Numbered from the stretch's first letter, positions 1-11,580 are shown. The stretch is 64,000 bases of DNA from Xestospongia bergquistia (GCA_963965975.1 OZ014411.1:12292501-12356500); one strand, 5' to 3'. Program-made: numbers and translations. Notes: generated by a model from the letters alone, not told the origin.

Positions 1-1388
1 TGAAATCCCACAGCATGGTCTTAATTGTTCTGGGAATTTATGTGTTATTTTCATTGCCAAGCATAGTTTGACAATGAATATAATGATTAAATTTATTGAC
101 ATTTCTAAATAATAATAATTATTTGTTGAATTGAATAAATTGTTTGAAGTTAATATTTTTACTGTACTCAAGGATTAATGCTGAGCTTCCTCTATGTACC
201 ATAATGGCGATGTTAGTTGGTGCAACCAAACTTAGACTGGCCTGGTTGGTTTTGAAGAAAGGATAAGTTCTCTGTGTGTAGATATTAGACATAAAATAAT
301 ATGATTGTTGTTGGACTTGAACTGGTACTTGTTCTGTCATTTGAACTAAGAGTTTAACTAATTAATAGGTACCCTCATGATACCACTCTTTAGTAAGAGA
401 CTATGATACATCAACTTGTTATCCTATATATTCAGATGCACAGTGTTAGGTGGTGTGGATTACAAAAATGTGATAGAAATTAGGTTGCCAAATTTAGAAC
501 AGCACTGCTAGCATTCTTTATGTGGCAAGCATGTACATGTATATGTAAGGTTTGTCTTGTTGTGCTGACCAAATTTGTTTGTGTAAATTGTATAGTGCTA
601 TCAATAGGGTGATGTAAAGGACTACCCACTTGTTTTCTGTTATTACTTTTAGAATTTCTATTAAACCTACAGAGTTTGTAATATATTCTATACAGTCACT
701 GTTTGTTCCTATACTATCTAAAGGCCACCATACATTATTGTATATAATGTGTTGCTCACAACAAAATCACCTTGTATGTATTACTCTTATATACATATTG
801 GTCACCTTTTTTGTCCATAGACTGTATGAATCTCTCCCATATGTCTTGGTAAATACTGTATTGATAGTTGAGTCTAGAGAAACATATTGATGCAGCAGTA
901 ATGTACTTAGGTGTCTTTGTTAACAATATGTACTCTATAGTTTATGTATCATTGGTCCTGTGTGTCCTTGTCTGATGATTACTGTTGTGACAGATTTGAA
1001 GTCTATCCCACTATATTCTTGTTAAAACTCTATACAAGTATATCCATTCACATATACGATTACATGATATGTATTTATACATGTAAAATATATATACATG
1101 TACATGTATATTAGTGGACATGTGATGTCCTGTTTTTAGTGTACAATGAACTGTGAAGTGTAGTGACAGATGTGCTGACTTGCAATGACTTGCACTATAG
1201 ATGCCTTTAACACTTCTTCTGTAGTATTTTTTCAAAGAGCCATACTAATTATGGCAATAACATGGTCATCAGATATAAATACTATAAATAGTATTTATAG
1301 TACAAATATATCGTGTCCTTACTGTATTTTATAACAATACGTTGTCATGTTGGTAATGATGTGACTGGCTTTCTTTACTCTATACTAG
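1..1388. other. A+T-rich stretch upstream of the first visible DAPP1 exon
   Basis: No exon could be assigned with confidence. The missing N-terminal exon of the DAPP1 gene is expected upstream of 1389, but no ATG-containing segment with a matching donor phase and family-like sequence was recognised here, so it may lie outside the window. Short open frames at 119-340 (-), 630-890 (+) and 1011-1235 (-) are present; only the first has a protein-like composition. Confidence 0.5.
119..340 (-). CDS. Possible small protein, unrecognised
   Basis: A 73-codon open frame on the minus strand starts with ATG at 340. The product begins MTEQVPVQVQQQ and is rich in Gln, Ser and Thr with few of the Ile/Tyr/Lys runs that chance frames show in this A+T-rich DNA. 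No signal peptide, membrane segment or known motif is visible. A GTAAAAAT stretch near codon 61 could be a splice donor, so this could also be one exon of a gene running out of the window. Function unknown; it may simply be chance. Confidence 0.2.
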   Translation of the reverse strand: MTEQVPVQVQQQSYYFMSNIYTQRTYPFFKTNQASLSLVAPTNIAIMVHRGSSALILEYSKNINFKQFIQFNK

Positions 1389-4300
1389 ATGGTATCATTT
1401 CAATATTAGTCGTCATGTTGCTGAAAGTTTACTGATATCAACTGGAGAGGATGGTAGTTATCTATTAAGAGATAGTGGAGCTAATCCTGGAGAATTCACT
1501 CTATCTGTCAGGTACAATAAAGTATACTCTTGTCATTGGAATATATTTAACAGGCCTCAAACGTATGCTTTCATAGGAATAAGAGCTGATAATGATTGTA
1601 AATTATAAACACTATCTTTATAGTTGTATAACAGTTCACTCTGTAATGACTTCTATATTACCCAGTGTGGTTGACATTAGGTCAACATTGACGTATAACA
1701 TATAATGATAATTTTCATGGCACACTTTAGCCTATGATTTTTTGATTATATCTATTCTGTGTCCTATCTCTGTTGTAATCATTCTCTCTATAAAGATGTC
1801 ATTGTATATTGACTCACTGTACTTCTAATAGCTTTGAAACTATATGCTACAATCAATGATTAACTGAATGTTACTATAGGACTAAAACAAGTGTCTAGGA
1901 TGTCCTTTGTAAAAGCTTTCTGCATGACAAGTACTAAATATAATATATATATTATATACATGCAATATTTATGTGTATGTGTGAATGTTATAAAATTTTG
2001 CACCTCTTTTTGTTCACAGATCTAAAGATGCTGTGAAGCATTTTCCCGTGAGATGGGATGGACAATATTTTGTATTTGGCTTTGGGAGATTTTCTAATGT
2101 GCATGAACTCATCAATCATTTTGAGAGTAAACCAGTTATTGGAGGAGACTCAGGTATATTGACCACACCTACAATTGTATAAGTACTGTAGGTACACTCA
2201 TGCTGTAGCCACATATATGATTATATTTTTGCTTTCATTGTTTGTATTACCAGATGTCAAAGAATTTTGAGTTCACAGTTAATCTTGTCTGTACTTTTAA
2301 TAACAAGTTTGTAGATTGTAGAATTCTCAGAGACTGGAAATTTCCCTTGAGTGTTATCATTATCATTCATGAAATTAAAGAACAGTTCATAACACAACAA
2401 TGAATTTATGTAGACTTGTAATATAATATATTAGATGTCTCCACCTCTTATGTATCCTATGTCATTTAGATCATTGTTATATTAGTTAAGTTAATTCATT
2501 GAACATAATGAGGAACTTAAGACTTAATACTCACTGTTTACCTAATTGTATCATTCTTCCTATAGGTATCCTAACTATACTCAAATATCCTTATCCTCGA
2601 AGTGTAGAAGAACCAGATGTATATGATTCTATTAGAGTACATGCTGAAGGAGGTTCACCGGAACAAAAAGAAACACCTACATTTGCTGTGAGTTATGCTA
2701 TGACATGTTGAAGTGTTGTAATACATAATCTAGTACTTGTAATAATGTTAGTTTATGAAAAATTAACACTTGTAAGTTCCTCCAGAAATACATGACATGT
2801 TGTACATGTTGTTTTAATGGAAAATGGTTTCCGATTTTATAGACAAATACAAATGTGTTACTAACCAACCACACAAGAATTTTTAGTGGGATGCTAAACT
2901 ATTTTGAGGCCATGTACTATATACACATAATGATGTTGTATATGGTGAACAAATGTGAACAATACAAATTAGCTAATATTGACATACATAGTTTACTGCA
3001 GCCAATATAATTTAATTAGTCTATACTCTACTACTACTAATCTTTATATATCATAGTAGTATAGTAATTTTAAAGGTTGTTTACCTATAAGATTTGATCT
3101 GTTATGTGTTATTATATTCATTATTATTATATGTTTAATATTGTGTGTGTGTGTGTTATTGTTTGAGAAATGTAACATCCTGTTTTTGTTCAATTAACAC
3201 AATAGCTGTCTTGCATGATTTATCTAGTATTTGCTGGGTCATAGTACTATTACTAAGGCAATTTGTAAGTGGAAAATAGCTGTATATATAGTTACTAGCC
3301 TTCCTTATAATACAATACATGTAATACTGACTAATTCAGTACATGTAGTAACGGCTTTGCTGTCGTAAGATCAATTTTGCACTTATCTTTTATAGATTGC
3401 ATCGAAAGAAGGCTATTTGACAAAATTAGGACGACACAGAAAGGTAATGTAACCAATAGCAATTAATTTCATTTGACAATAATTTGAAAAACAAGGCAAG
3501 TATCTCTGTATAATTACCTTATATTAATTAAGTAGATGTATATTTATTGTAAAACTGAGAGAAGATGGAATGGCATTTTTTGTTTTCCTTTCTCATAATT
3601 GCCACAGCTATAACTACCAGCTGGCTTCTTTGAAAATAAATGTTTGGTTTTTTAAAGTTTGCAAAATCTTTAATTAGAAACATGGAATTATTATAAGGTC
3701 AATGCTAGTATGACTTGTCATTATTAAAGTCAGCATAAAATGGCATTTATAACGTTGCTATGGTGATATAAGAATGTTATTTATCTATTATTAGTTCTAT
3801 CCTGTAAGAGAACAATGCTTGTGTTGGGTGTATTTAACTGTGAAAATTATTTTAGCACTTATCCTCAACAACATAGGTCACCTTTATCTCCATGATTTGT
3901 TTACATAGGTTGACCACTTACAGGCATTGTTATTGCACCTGTACATACTCCTTTTGTTTTTGACAAAGCAAAAGGAAGTATTATACTATAGTTAAGAATT
4001 CACACATTAGATTTAAATAGTTTATAGTATTGTGTACATATTAAATTTTTAGTTATCTCCTTACTTTATGTAGAGTTGGAAGACAAGATGGTTTGTCTTG
4101 TATAAAAATGAGTTAAGTTACTTTAAAACAAAAGAGGTAAGCACTATTAATATTATACTGTTAATAATACTCTGACACATATATAAATACAAATTTGTCA
4201 TGTACCTGTATAAAGTTATTTCTGATTGCATTGTACATACGTATACATCTAATGATGACATAACTGAGTTATGTTTAATAAAGACACATTAAGACATGTA

Positions 4301-4512
4301 CCATTATTAGCATCTTTATGATTATGTACTTGTACATGCTAAGTGAGTATGTTCTAGTGTATGAAAAGCTATGTTACCTTTGTGTTTAAATATACTTATG
4401 CTTGTATATACAGCATTGTAGTGAAGGATTTAGATTAGAGGTGGGGGATATAGTGAAAAAATGTAATTATAAGTTGTGTCTAGTGTCTACTCACCTTTAG
4501 ATAGAAGGTCAA

Positions 4513-4562
<50 letters not shown>

Positions 4563-6016
4563 GGACAAAGATCCTATCCGTGTTATTAATATAAGAGATG
4601 TATCTTCTATAGCAGCAGACAACTCACAATTAAGAGAGAACTGTTTTAAGTAAGGTTTTAATCTTTAATGAGTATTATCACCATCCAGATGTCATGCCTT
4701 TAAATAATAATAGTACATGTACATGTTAATTTATTTGTTAGTATAATAGGTGTATTGTACAGTATTGGTCATATGACTGGTCATATTTCCTATAATGTGT
4801 GTGTGTGTCCTGTTGCCAATTGTTCTGTCCCTAGACATGACGTAACACTGTCTGTAGTTTAGAATATCGTTGTTTACAAATATGAATAATGTATTGATAG
4901 TTATCTATACTTTAGAGTATTGCATTGTCTCTGTTATTTAAGTGCTCATTTTTTGGTTGCTTCTTTAGTGTATTGACTTATAATAAATTTCTCCTCTATA
5001 ATCTTTATGGTTAAAGAGTAGTAGTAGTAGTAGTGGTGATGGTGGTGGTGGTGGTGATGATGGTGGTGGTAGTAGTGGTAGTGGTGGTGGTGGTGGTAGT
5101 AGTAGTGGTAGTGGTGGTGTACTATAGCTTTGAAATGTATTATATATTAGCAAATTAACAATATATATATTCTTTATTTATATTTATACAGAGTAGTGAC
5201 ATCTTCACGGACTTTCTTTTTGATTGCTTGTTCTGCACAAGATGCTGAAGATTGGATTAAAATATTAAAATGGAAATTAGTAAGTAAATATGGCTCTGTC
5301 TGTGATTACAGTGAATTATTCACATGAAAGTACATATTATTATACACAATAATACTTAATATGTAGGGATGGCCCTGAAAAAAAATGTTTGCAGTTAATT
5401 ATTTATTGCACGTCACAACCTAACTAGCATTTGAAAGCCACAAAGTATCACTAAAGTAGAAAACTGACAAGTAGTTTGATGACCAAATTGTTGCGATTCT
5501 GATTCTGTTATTGGTACTGCTCTAGAAGGGCTAGTGTACCAGTACCTGAAGATAATGTCATAGCTTTACTATTAAGATGTTTCATTGTAATGGGAATATT
5601 GCAGTGGCAGCATAGTGTTACAATAATATGAGCCTTATCCATCAAGAAAAGTCATGAGAATAATGGAAGATTGACTACTTTCTATCACCTCAAACAAATT
5701 TTAATAATAGGTGAAGTTTCAGGTTTTTATCTTGTAGGATTTTGTTGATTAGTCACTTACATATACAAATCAGCTCTTACTTTCCATAAGAGTTATCCAG
5801 TGATATAGTATACATGTGTTTCAGCATGTTGCTCAGAAACTAAACTGTTGTAGACAAAATCTAACATTTTTTATCAAAATTTTATTTGCAAAGCACATTT
5901 TTTAAAATTTTGTCTCACCAATTTATTATAATTATAGTAGCTGTCATTATTATCTCCATATTATTGTCACCACTTTATAGGAACATCCATCTGGTATAGA
6001 GGCTGTTCCTTCATAG
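1389..6016 (+). CDS. DAPP1: DAPP1-like adaptor (SH2 + PH), 5' end not found
   Basis: Eight coding exons: 1389-1511, 2020-2153, 2566-2687, 3396-3443, 4074-4136, 4564-4649, 5192-5279, 5981-6016; splice phases close to one frame of 232 codons plus TAG. Exons 1-3 encode an SH2 domain that opens WYHF, has the phosphotyrosine pocket motif YLLRDS and ends ILKYPYP. The tyrosine motif VEEPDVYDSIRVH follows, matching the regulatory tyrosine of vertebrate DAPP1 (Bam32). Exons 4-7 encode a PH domain with KEGYLTK and SWKTRWFVL, the basic pattern of domains that bind 3-phosphoinositides, ending WIKILKWKL. Known family role: links activated tyrosine kinases and PI3-kinase lipids at the plasma membrane. The first exon, before the SH2 tryptophan, is missing from view, and the C-terminal tail is shorter than in vertebrates. 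Domain order and the linker tyrosine make orthology to DAPP1 likely. Confidence 0.9.
4516..4561. repeat. (TTA)n microsatellite abutting a splice acceptor
   Basis: About fifteen TTA units run directly into the acceptor TATAG of the DAPP1 exon at 4564, so the repeat itself forms the region where a polypyrimidine tract would lie. Confidence 0.9.
5015..5120. repeat. (GTA/GTG)n imperfect trinucleotide repeat
   Basis: Imperfect GTA, GTG and GAT triplets in the DAPP1 intron before exon 5192-5279. The long Pro/Leu frame on the opposite strand is a by-product of the repeat and not a gene. Confidence 0.9.
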
Positions 6017-6294
6017 AAGGAGTGTTGTGTTGAACTGTTTCATGAATAATATTTTTCTACTAATGTTGGGCCATATTTTACTTAACTGTGCCTATTAAAA
6101 TTAATTTATATTGCCTTGTTTTATTAATAATTGTATCCGATTTTTTTATGTTATATTAATACTCCAGAACTTCTTGTGAGAATAATCATTTTGTTACTCA
6201 GATTATAAATTAATTATTATGTGGATCAAGACAGCATGATAATATTACATTTACATAAAATAAAATATAATATAAATATTATGTCATCAAGCAT

Positions 6295-8562
6295 TTAGAC
6301 AGTATTATATTGGCATTGTTCTACCAACATATCGTATCTATTGGGATCATGGAGAGCAATAAAAGCCTTAATATGACGGGGTAGAAGCATGTCATTGTAT
6401 TCGAAGCCCTGGGTGACAATAACTCGAGCTGTTAGACAAGTAAGAGATAGAGGATAAACAGATTGAAAGGCTTTCAAGTTCCGAGTAATTTGTAATGGTG
6501 TTTTGCCTTTTTTATTAACAACATCAGGATGGGCACCATTTTGAAGTAATAGAGTTATTGTCTCTAAAAGGTATATGTACCGGCTATTGGTAGTCACAGT
6601 ATGTAGCAAATATTGTCCATCTTCACCAGGTTCATTTATCATTCTGTCTGCTCCACAGCTAAGAATCTTGCTGAGCATCTCAAGACTTCCACCACAGGTA
6701 AATGTAGCAAAGCTCAATGAACTTATTTGTCCGTTGTTGGTCAAAAAATGGAATGGTACATCAAGAAATTTACAGATAATCTCCGTGTAGTCACATGGAT
6801 GGACGTCTTGACTCTGCAGAATTATGTGAATGAAATTAGCAGTTGCTTTAATCAAATCATTCATGTCTTCTCTTGATCTGTTTACAATGACTTTGCTAAC
6901 ATGACTAGGTGAATGACTGTGAGTACTGTAACAGTTTTTCACATGTAAACTGAAAGATGTAGCTAGATTGAGAAGGATTTTTTGTAGTAATATGTGAGGG
7001 GTATCGTCTTGTTCTTGTTGAAAAGATATACAAATTGTAATCGCTTCTTTTAATATGTGAGTCACTGTTTTATCTGCTGGTGTTAGTCTAACACGGTATA
7101 GTAGCATTTCAGAGAAACGATGAAAAATGAGAAAAGATTCATCTTTTTTGATATAGTGTTTACAATACTTCAGAAGAGTTGACAAGGCAACAAAGCTACC
7201 ATAACCACCTACTCTTTCCATCATTAAGAGGATTTGCATTGTAAGCACATTATCTTGCGCATGCACATAGTCGTTCCAATCAAGAACGCTTTGTACCTCC
7301 TTGAAGCCACCATAAGCTTCATTTACTGGATGAGTATTGTAATCGAGACTAAGACTATCTTCTTCCTTCAATTGCAATATATTTAGTACACGATTATATT
7401 TGTCATAATTCGTATTGCCCAATTGAACTAATGTCTCAATAGCAAACTTAATATTCTTTGACGTTTCTATTAAACTTCCAATTTGTTTTAATACCGATAT
7501 GGGGATATCTCCTAAAATTAAAGGCCTTTCAGCAAAATTGAGAAACCCAAATGAATCACAACTTGGATATGTAGAATGCTTAAAAAACACTTTAAGATAT
7601 GTCTGACTCATAATTGAATTCATTGCATAGTGAACTGCTGTGTATCCATGATAATCTGCTATCCTAGCATCTGCTCCTGCTTGTAGTAATAACTCTAAAA
7701 CTGGCACTGAAGCAAACGACACAACAGCTAATATTAAAGGAGTAGACCCTGATTTGTCTTGTAGATTGACGTTGGCACCAGCATCAATCAAACACTTAAT
7801 GATATTGCTATATATGATACCTACCATTAATGCCGTACGACCACAGCAATTTACAACATCAATGCTAGCTCCTTGTTCAAGAAGATATTTAACAACTGGT
7901 AATTTGCCATGTTCTGAAGCAATGTGAAGTAAAGTATCAAAACGAGCTTTCACTAATGGGATAACAACAGGGTTTATTCTGATTTTGTTAGAAACGTACA
8001 CAAAGGAACAGCTGCCATCATATTTATATAATGCATCGATATTAAATAAATGCCCAAACTTTGCGCAAAAGAGCTTCACTAATTCCAAGAAACCGTTACC
8101 ACAGGCTTCAACTAATGTAATGTATGTAGTTGACAGAAAAAAAGATGGAGTTAGTTCAGTTGATAACTTATCTAGTTCCAGTGTTAAGTCTTGAATGTCA
8201 ATAGAAGTGGTACAGCCATCAGTCTGAGGTGGTTGATGGTCTTCATGACGATGAAATTTTCCTTTTGAATTTGATGTCAAAGCTTCAATTGCACGTAGCT
8301 CTCGTTTAGATGGAGTTAAAACAGACGGTGAGTGGGCATTAGTTTCACGAGTACTGGGTTCTTCGGTGACAGAACACGTTAACTTGTGAAGTTCTTGAAA
8401 AAACGTAGGTGTGGAATAAGAACCAACAGGACGAAACTGCAGTTTAGGAACGGCACGATCTCTCTTGTTTTCAGAGTCATGCTGTTTAGACAATCTTCTA
8501 AAGTTAGTAAAAGTTGAAGTATGCTCACGAGATATCTGATCACACCAGGAATAGGACTCCAT
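6295..8562 (-). CDS. FEM1-like ankyrin-repeat protein (probable CUL2 substrate receptor), intronless
   Basis: One open frame of 755 codons. After a polar, probably disordered N-terminus (1-140), residues 145-335 hold ankyrin repeats (for example LLHIASEHGK, GRTALMVG, GSTPLILAV). Residues 345-610 are helical and resemble the FEM1 middle region with TPR-like helices, and a second ankyrin pair lies at about 620-700 (GQYLLHTVT, GKTPLQITR). The C-terminus carries SLTCLTARVIV near 706-716, matching the VHL-box of FEM1 (LQCLAARVIV type), followed by a segment like the FEM1 tail ending in an ALHD motif. Known family role: FEM1 proteins bind elongin B/C and CUL2 and recognise C-terminal degrons. The protein is strongly diverged from typical FEM1 (about 620-670 residues) and has no introns. 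It converges with DAPP1; the stop codons are 278 bp apart. The start is the first in-frame ATG. Confidence 0.75.
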   Translation of the reverse strand: MESYSWCDQISREHTSTFTNFRRLSKQHDSENKRDRAVPKLQFRPVGSYSTPTFFQELHKLTCSVTEEPSTRETNAHSPSVLTPSKRELRAIEALTSNSKGKFHRHEDHQPPQTDGCTTSIDIQDLTLELDKLSTELTPSFFLSTTYITLVEACGNGFLELVKLFCAKFGHLFNIDALYKYDGSCSFVYVSNKIRINPVVIPLVKARFDTLLHIASEHGKLPVVKYLLEQGASIDVVNCCGRTALMVGIIYSNIIKCLIDAGANVNLQDKSGSTPLILAVVSFASVPVLELLLQAGADARIADYHGYTAVHYAMNSIMSQTYLKVFFKHSTYPSCDSFGFLNFAERPLILGDIPISVLKQIGSLIETSKNIKFAIETLVQLGNTNYDKYNRVLNILQLKEEDSLSLDYNTHPVNEAYGGFKEVQSVLDWNDYVHAQDNVLTMQILLMMERVGGYGSFVALSTLLKYCKHYIKKDESFLIFHRFSEMLLYRVRLTPADKTVTHILKEAITICISFQQEQDDTPHILLQKILLNLATSFSLHVKNCYSTHSHSPSHVSKVIVNRSREDMNDLIKATANFIHIILQSQDVHPCDYTEIICKFLDVPFHFLTNNGQISSLSFATFTCGGSLEMLSKILSCGADRMINEPGEDGQYLLHTVTTNSRYIYLLETITLLLQNGAHPDVVNKKGKTPLQITRNLKAFQSVYPLSLTCLTARVIVTQGFEYNDMLLPRHIKAFIALHDPNRYDMLVEQCQYNTV

Positions 8563-8673
8563 CGTGTATCAAAGACACGCCTTAAAGGGAGGAGCCCAAT
8601 ATTCATTGACAAGGCTTTATGAATTAATACCTTAAAGCCTGTTGTTAATTATATTCACATAAAATTGACTCTT

Positions 8674-8679
8674 TTTATT
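8674..8679 (-). terminator. Poly(A) signal of FMO copy 1
   Basis: AATAAA on the minus strand, 91 bp past the stop codon, within a stretch that is conserved at the same place after FMO copy 2. Confidence 0.6.
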
Positions 8680-8769
8680 TTCAAGTTATAAGAAAGGCCT
8701 ATATCAACTACATGTTAAATTATTAAGAGAAAAATCAAACAAGAATCAACTTAAAACAAAGACACAATA

Positions 8770-10458
8770 TCAGTTATAATCAGGTAAAACTGTTTTGTTA
8801 TCAAAGACATATCTCTTGGGTAAACACCACACCCAGTCTGCAAATCGAACAGGGCGAGAATCCCTTATCGGTGGCCAGTGTTTAGATGTCTGTACTCTAT
8901 ATTTGATCTTATCAATTTGAGTTAGCCACCATTCGAGCCAAATTATGCGAATACACAGAACAAGAATGAGATGGAAATTTGAAACTGTTACTGTCTGTCG
9001 ATGTCTGTCCATAGTTGCAATGACTTTGTCTTCATGTTCAGGCTCATTAAGCCTAATATAGCCAGTATTGAAAGGAGCAAGAAGAGCTACATACCAATGA
9101 TAGATACTTTTCCTGAACAGACGAGTAAAATTTGGATAAACGTCTGCCAATTTTGCCATGTCCCAAAAATATTTTGTTCCTTCAACAATTCTATCCAAAC
9201 GCTGTGAACCTGGAGAAAAATATTCTATCCAGTAATCACCATCAGCTTTAGTGACCTTCAGCCTTTCCTCTTTGGATTTCAATTCAAGTTTACCACTGTA
9301 GACTTTAGCTACCCATCGTGCTTGTATTTCAGTCATAGCAGGCATTGAGCCTAAGACAGGTCGAACAAATCCAACAAATGATAAAGTTGGATCGTCATTA
9401 TCCATGACATGCTTGTATCGTTGACGGAATGTTTTCTGAGCAAATTCCTCTGGAAGATAATCAAATGCAGTACCATATCCAGTAGACACAATCACAACAT
9501 CAAACTCTTGTTTGGAACCATCGGCAAAAGTGACTTCCTTTCCATTGCACGACTCAATGGCACCTTTTGGAAAAAATTTTTTGTAATCAATTAGATCTAG
9601 GATATGTCCATTCTTATTAATAAAATAGTGCATGTGGGCAACATCATGTTTCCATTCTGGTATGCCATGACCTTGATAGGCAAGTAGTGAACCATTTGTA
9701 GTCCACCTGCACATCCATGCAAACCCTGGTTTGCTCTTCCACCAAGGTGAAATACAGTGAAGTGCATACGATGATACTTGGTCATATACTGAAGGGGCGT
9801 TCCAAGGCATAACCTTCCCATACCTTCGAAAGAAACTCTGACCTCTTGGAGCACTCCAGTAAATTAAACTCGTGTGATCAAGCCATTCTTGACAAATGTC
9901 AGCTGCAGTTTCACCTCCACCAAAAACCAAGAGCCTACAGTTTCGATGCTCTTCCAATGGCTCCTTGATATTCAGAGCATGATACACAGTACCTGTAAAG
10001 TTGGCAAAGATGGAATCACGTGGATCATCAGCTGCAGGTTCGCCAGTACAGACAATCAAAAACTTGCTAGTAAAAGTAATTCCTGTAGAAGCGTATGTAT
10101 ACCATAAATCGCCTTTCTTCTCCACTTTTTCCACGGTAGTGTTGAAACGGATGTGGCGGAAAAGGTCAAATTTTTCGCAATACGACTTTAAGTAGTCGAG
10201 CACCTGGGAATGGTGCGGAAACTCTCCCATTTCATCTGGAAAGGGATAATCGGACATTTCGGTAAACGAAGACGAAGACGTAGTGCGTGTCGATTTCATG
10301 ACGGTCTTCTCTTGCGGATCGTCTGAGTAATACCACAATCCTCCAATGCCATCTCTCCTTTCTAATGCAACTACAGTGAGGCCTTCTTCCTTCATGTATT
10401 TAGCGGCTACTACACCAGACCAGCCAGCTCCCAAAACCGTCACATCATGGTAAGTCAT
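8770..10458 (-). CDS. Flavin-containing monooxygenase, copy 1, intronless
   Basis: A 562-codon single exon. FAD-binding GAGWSG lies at 10-15 right after the start; FTGTVYH (154-160) matches the start of the FxGxxxH fingerprint; the NADPH site is GGGETA at 180-185; a STGY motif (VIVSTGYGTAF) corresponds to the FATGY-like motif of FMOs. Family reaction: NADPH- and FAD-dependent oxygenation of soft nucleophiles (N or S). The aromatic residue usual four positions after the fingerprint histidine is replaced by Ile. Residues about 492-512 form a hydrophobic stretch (FHLILVLCIRIIWLEWW), and some 50 further residues follow, so the protein may be membrane-associated; that is longer than typical FMOs. 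A near copy lies at 14976-16664. An AATAAA signal lies 91 bp downstream of the stop. Substrate cannot be predicted. Confidence 0.9.
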   Translation of the reverse strand: MTYHDVTVLGAGWSGVVAAKYMKEEGLTVVALERRDGIGGLWYYSDDPQEKTVMKSTRTTSSSSFTEMSDYPFPDEMGEFPHHSQVLDYLKSYCEKFDLFRHIRFNTTVEKVEKKGDLWYTYASTGITFTSKFLIVCTGEPAADDPRDSIFANFTGTVYHALNIKEPLEEHRNCRLLVFGGGETAADICQEWLDHTSLIYWSAPRGQSFFRRYGKVMPWNAPSVYDQVSSYALHCISPWWKSKPGFAWMCRWTTNGSLLAYQGHGIPEWKHDVAHMHYFINKNGHILDLIDYKKFFPKGAIESCNGKEVTFADGSKQEFDVVIVSTGYGTAFDYLPEEFAQKTFRQRYKHVMDNDDPTLSFVGFVRPVLGSMPAMTEIQARWVAKVYSGKLELKSKEERLKVTKADGDYWIEYFSPGSQRLDRIVEGTKYFWDMAKLADVYPNFTRLFRKSIYHWYVALLAPFNTGYIRLNEPEHEDKVIATMDRHRQTVTVSNFHLILVLCIRIIWLEWWLTQIDKIKYRVQTSKHWPPIRDSRPVRFADWVWCLPKRYVFDNKTVLPDYN

Positions 10459-11193
10459 AGCTTTTTTTTTCGGATACAGTGTTTGTGACCTTTTGTGTTG
10501 TTATATTAAGCGTTACCGGAACAAGGCCTTATTAATTAAAAAGTGCTTTGCTCCGTCAGTACTCTGAGACAAAACCAGATTGCTTTACAGACTTCCGTTT
10601 AACAGCAGCCCTTGTTAAAAAATAGAAGAGTGGATATAAAAACATGCGTGCGATACGTTGCATAATGGCCGCTTGGCTGATTATTAAAGGGGTGTACCCT
10701 GGGCACTAAATGGCGGGTATATTCAAAATGAAAATGGTCTCGCAATACTAACATTGGAGCATCGGGTTTGCCTCGAACGCGTAGGCACTGGGCACAAGCT
10801 TAACCACTGGAATGCGATATAATTGCTGGAAACTAAAATGGAGGCTATTTACGCGTGTCCATTACTGAGGTCACTGACTGGCTTTGCTTTTCCGACTTGG
10901 GTTACTTAGAATAAAAGGTAAGTCAAGTATAAGCAGTTCTGGTTTAGTACATAAATAGTACTACCAGGTAAAAATTACATATAGTTTACATAATATGTAA
11001 CATATGTCAAATGTAAGCTGATTGTATGTATAACGAAATAGATTATGTTATGTACGTATATATATTTTATAAATAATAGTTGTAGAGTATAAAAACCTAT
11101 ATAAAATGTATGTAATATGTGTATAATATTATATGCATATATTCTACATACAATCATTGTGGATTATAATGTAAAAATATTTTTTATATATAT
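10459..11193. other. 5' flank of FMO copy 1, then non-coding DNA
   Basis: The first roughly 90 bp upstream of the ATG resemble the flank of FMO copy 2 (16665-16745), so the promoter was duplicated with the gene. Beyond that, to the transposon at 11203, nothing was recognised; the last 250 bp are extremely A+T-rich. Confidence 0.5.
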
Positions 11194-11265
11194 GTATATT
11201 ATTAGTCAAGGGTCGAGCCTGACCCTCGCGTGGACTGAGGGTCAGGGAAAGTACGTATACTAAAC

Positions 11266-11580
11266 TTGTTCTGGCTGCAAAATTTTTGCAGCAAAGGAAG
11301 TGACATCATAAACTGTGATCATAAAAACATGGCTGCAGTAAGCAGGGTTGTTGATCATGTAGCGATGAGCCTTGGATACGTTTTAAAAGACGAACAAAGG
11401 GCTGTAATTACTTCTTTTGTCCAAGGAAATGATGTAATGGCCATACTACCAACTGGATTTGGTAAATCTTTATGTTACACTAGCCTATTAATGATTTTTG
11501 ATGAGTGATAAAATAAAAACCATTATTATTGTTATTACAACTCTAACAATTATCATTAAAGATCAAGTAAGACTAGTAAA
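11266..11580 (+). pseudogene. RecQ-like helicase N-terminal fragment, frameshifted
   Basis: The frame opening at 11266 (a later ATG lies at 11329) reads through LKDEQRAVI and the Walker A motif LPTGFGKSLCY, typical of RecQ helicases. It stops at 11506-11508. The match resumes in another frame from about 11498 with TIIIVITTLTIIIKDQVRLV, the region of helicase motif Ia (usually SPLxxLMxDQV), then fades. The fragment is therefore broken by a frameshift and lacks DEAH and all later motifs. It lies inside the 860-bp element and starts about 60 bp from its left end. Confidence 0.75.

Noticed and set aside
630-890. 86-codon open frame on +
   Set aside because: Composition is what translated A+T-rich DNA gives; no start context, motif or splice relation to DAPP1.
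1011-1235. 74-codon open frame on -
   Set aside because: Tyr/His-rich product from ACATGTATAT-type repeats; no support as a gene.
4965-5153. Pro/Leu-rich frame on -
   Set aside because: Created entirely by the trinucleotide repeat in a DAPP1 intron.
9597-9854. Open frames overlapping the FMO genes in other frames (also 9001-9207, 15177-15413, 16080-16313)
   Set aside because: Shadows of the conserved FMO coding sequence; they recur at the same offsets in both copies for that reason.
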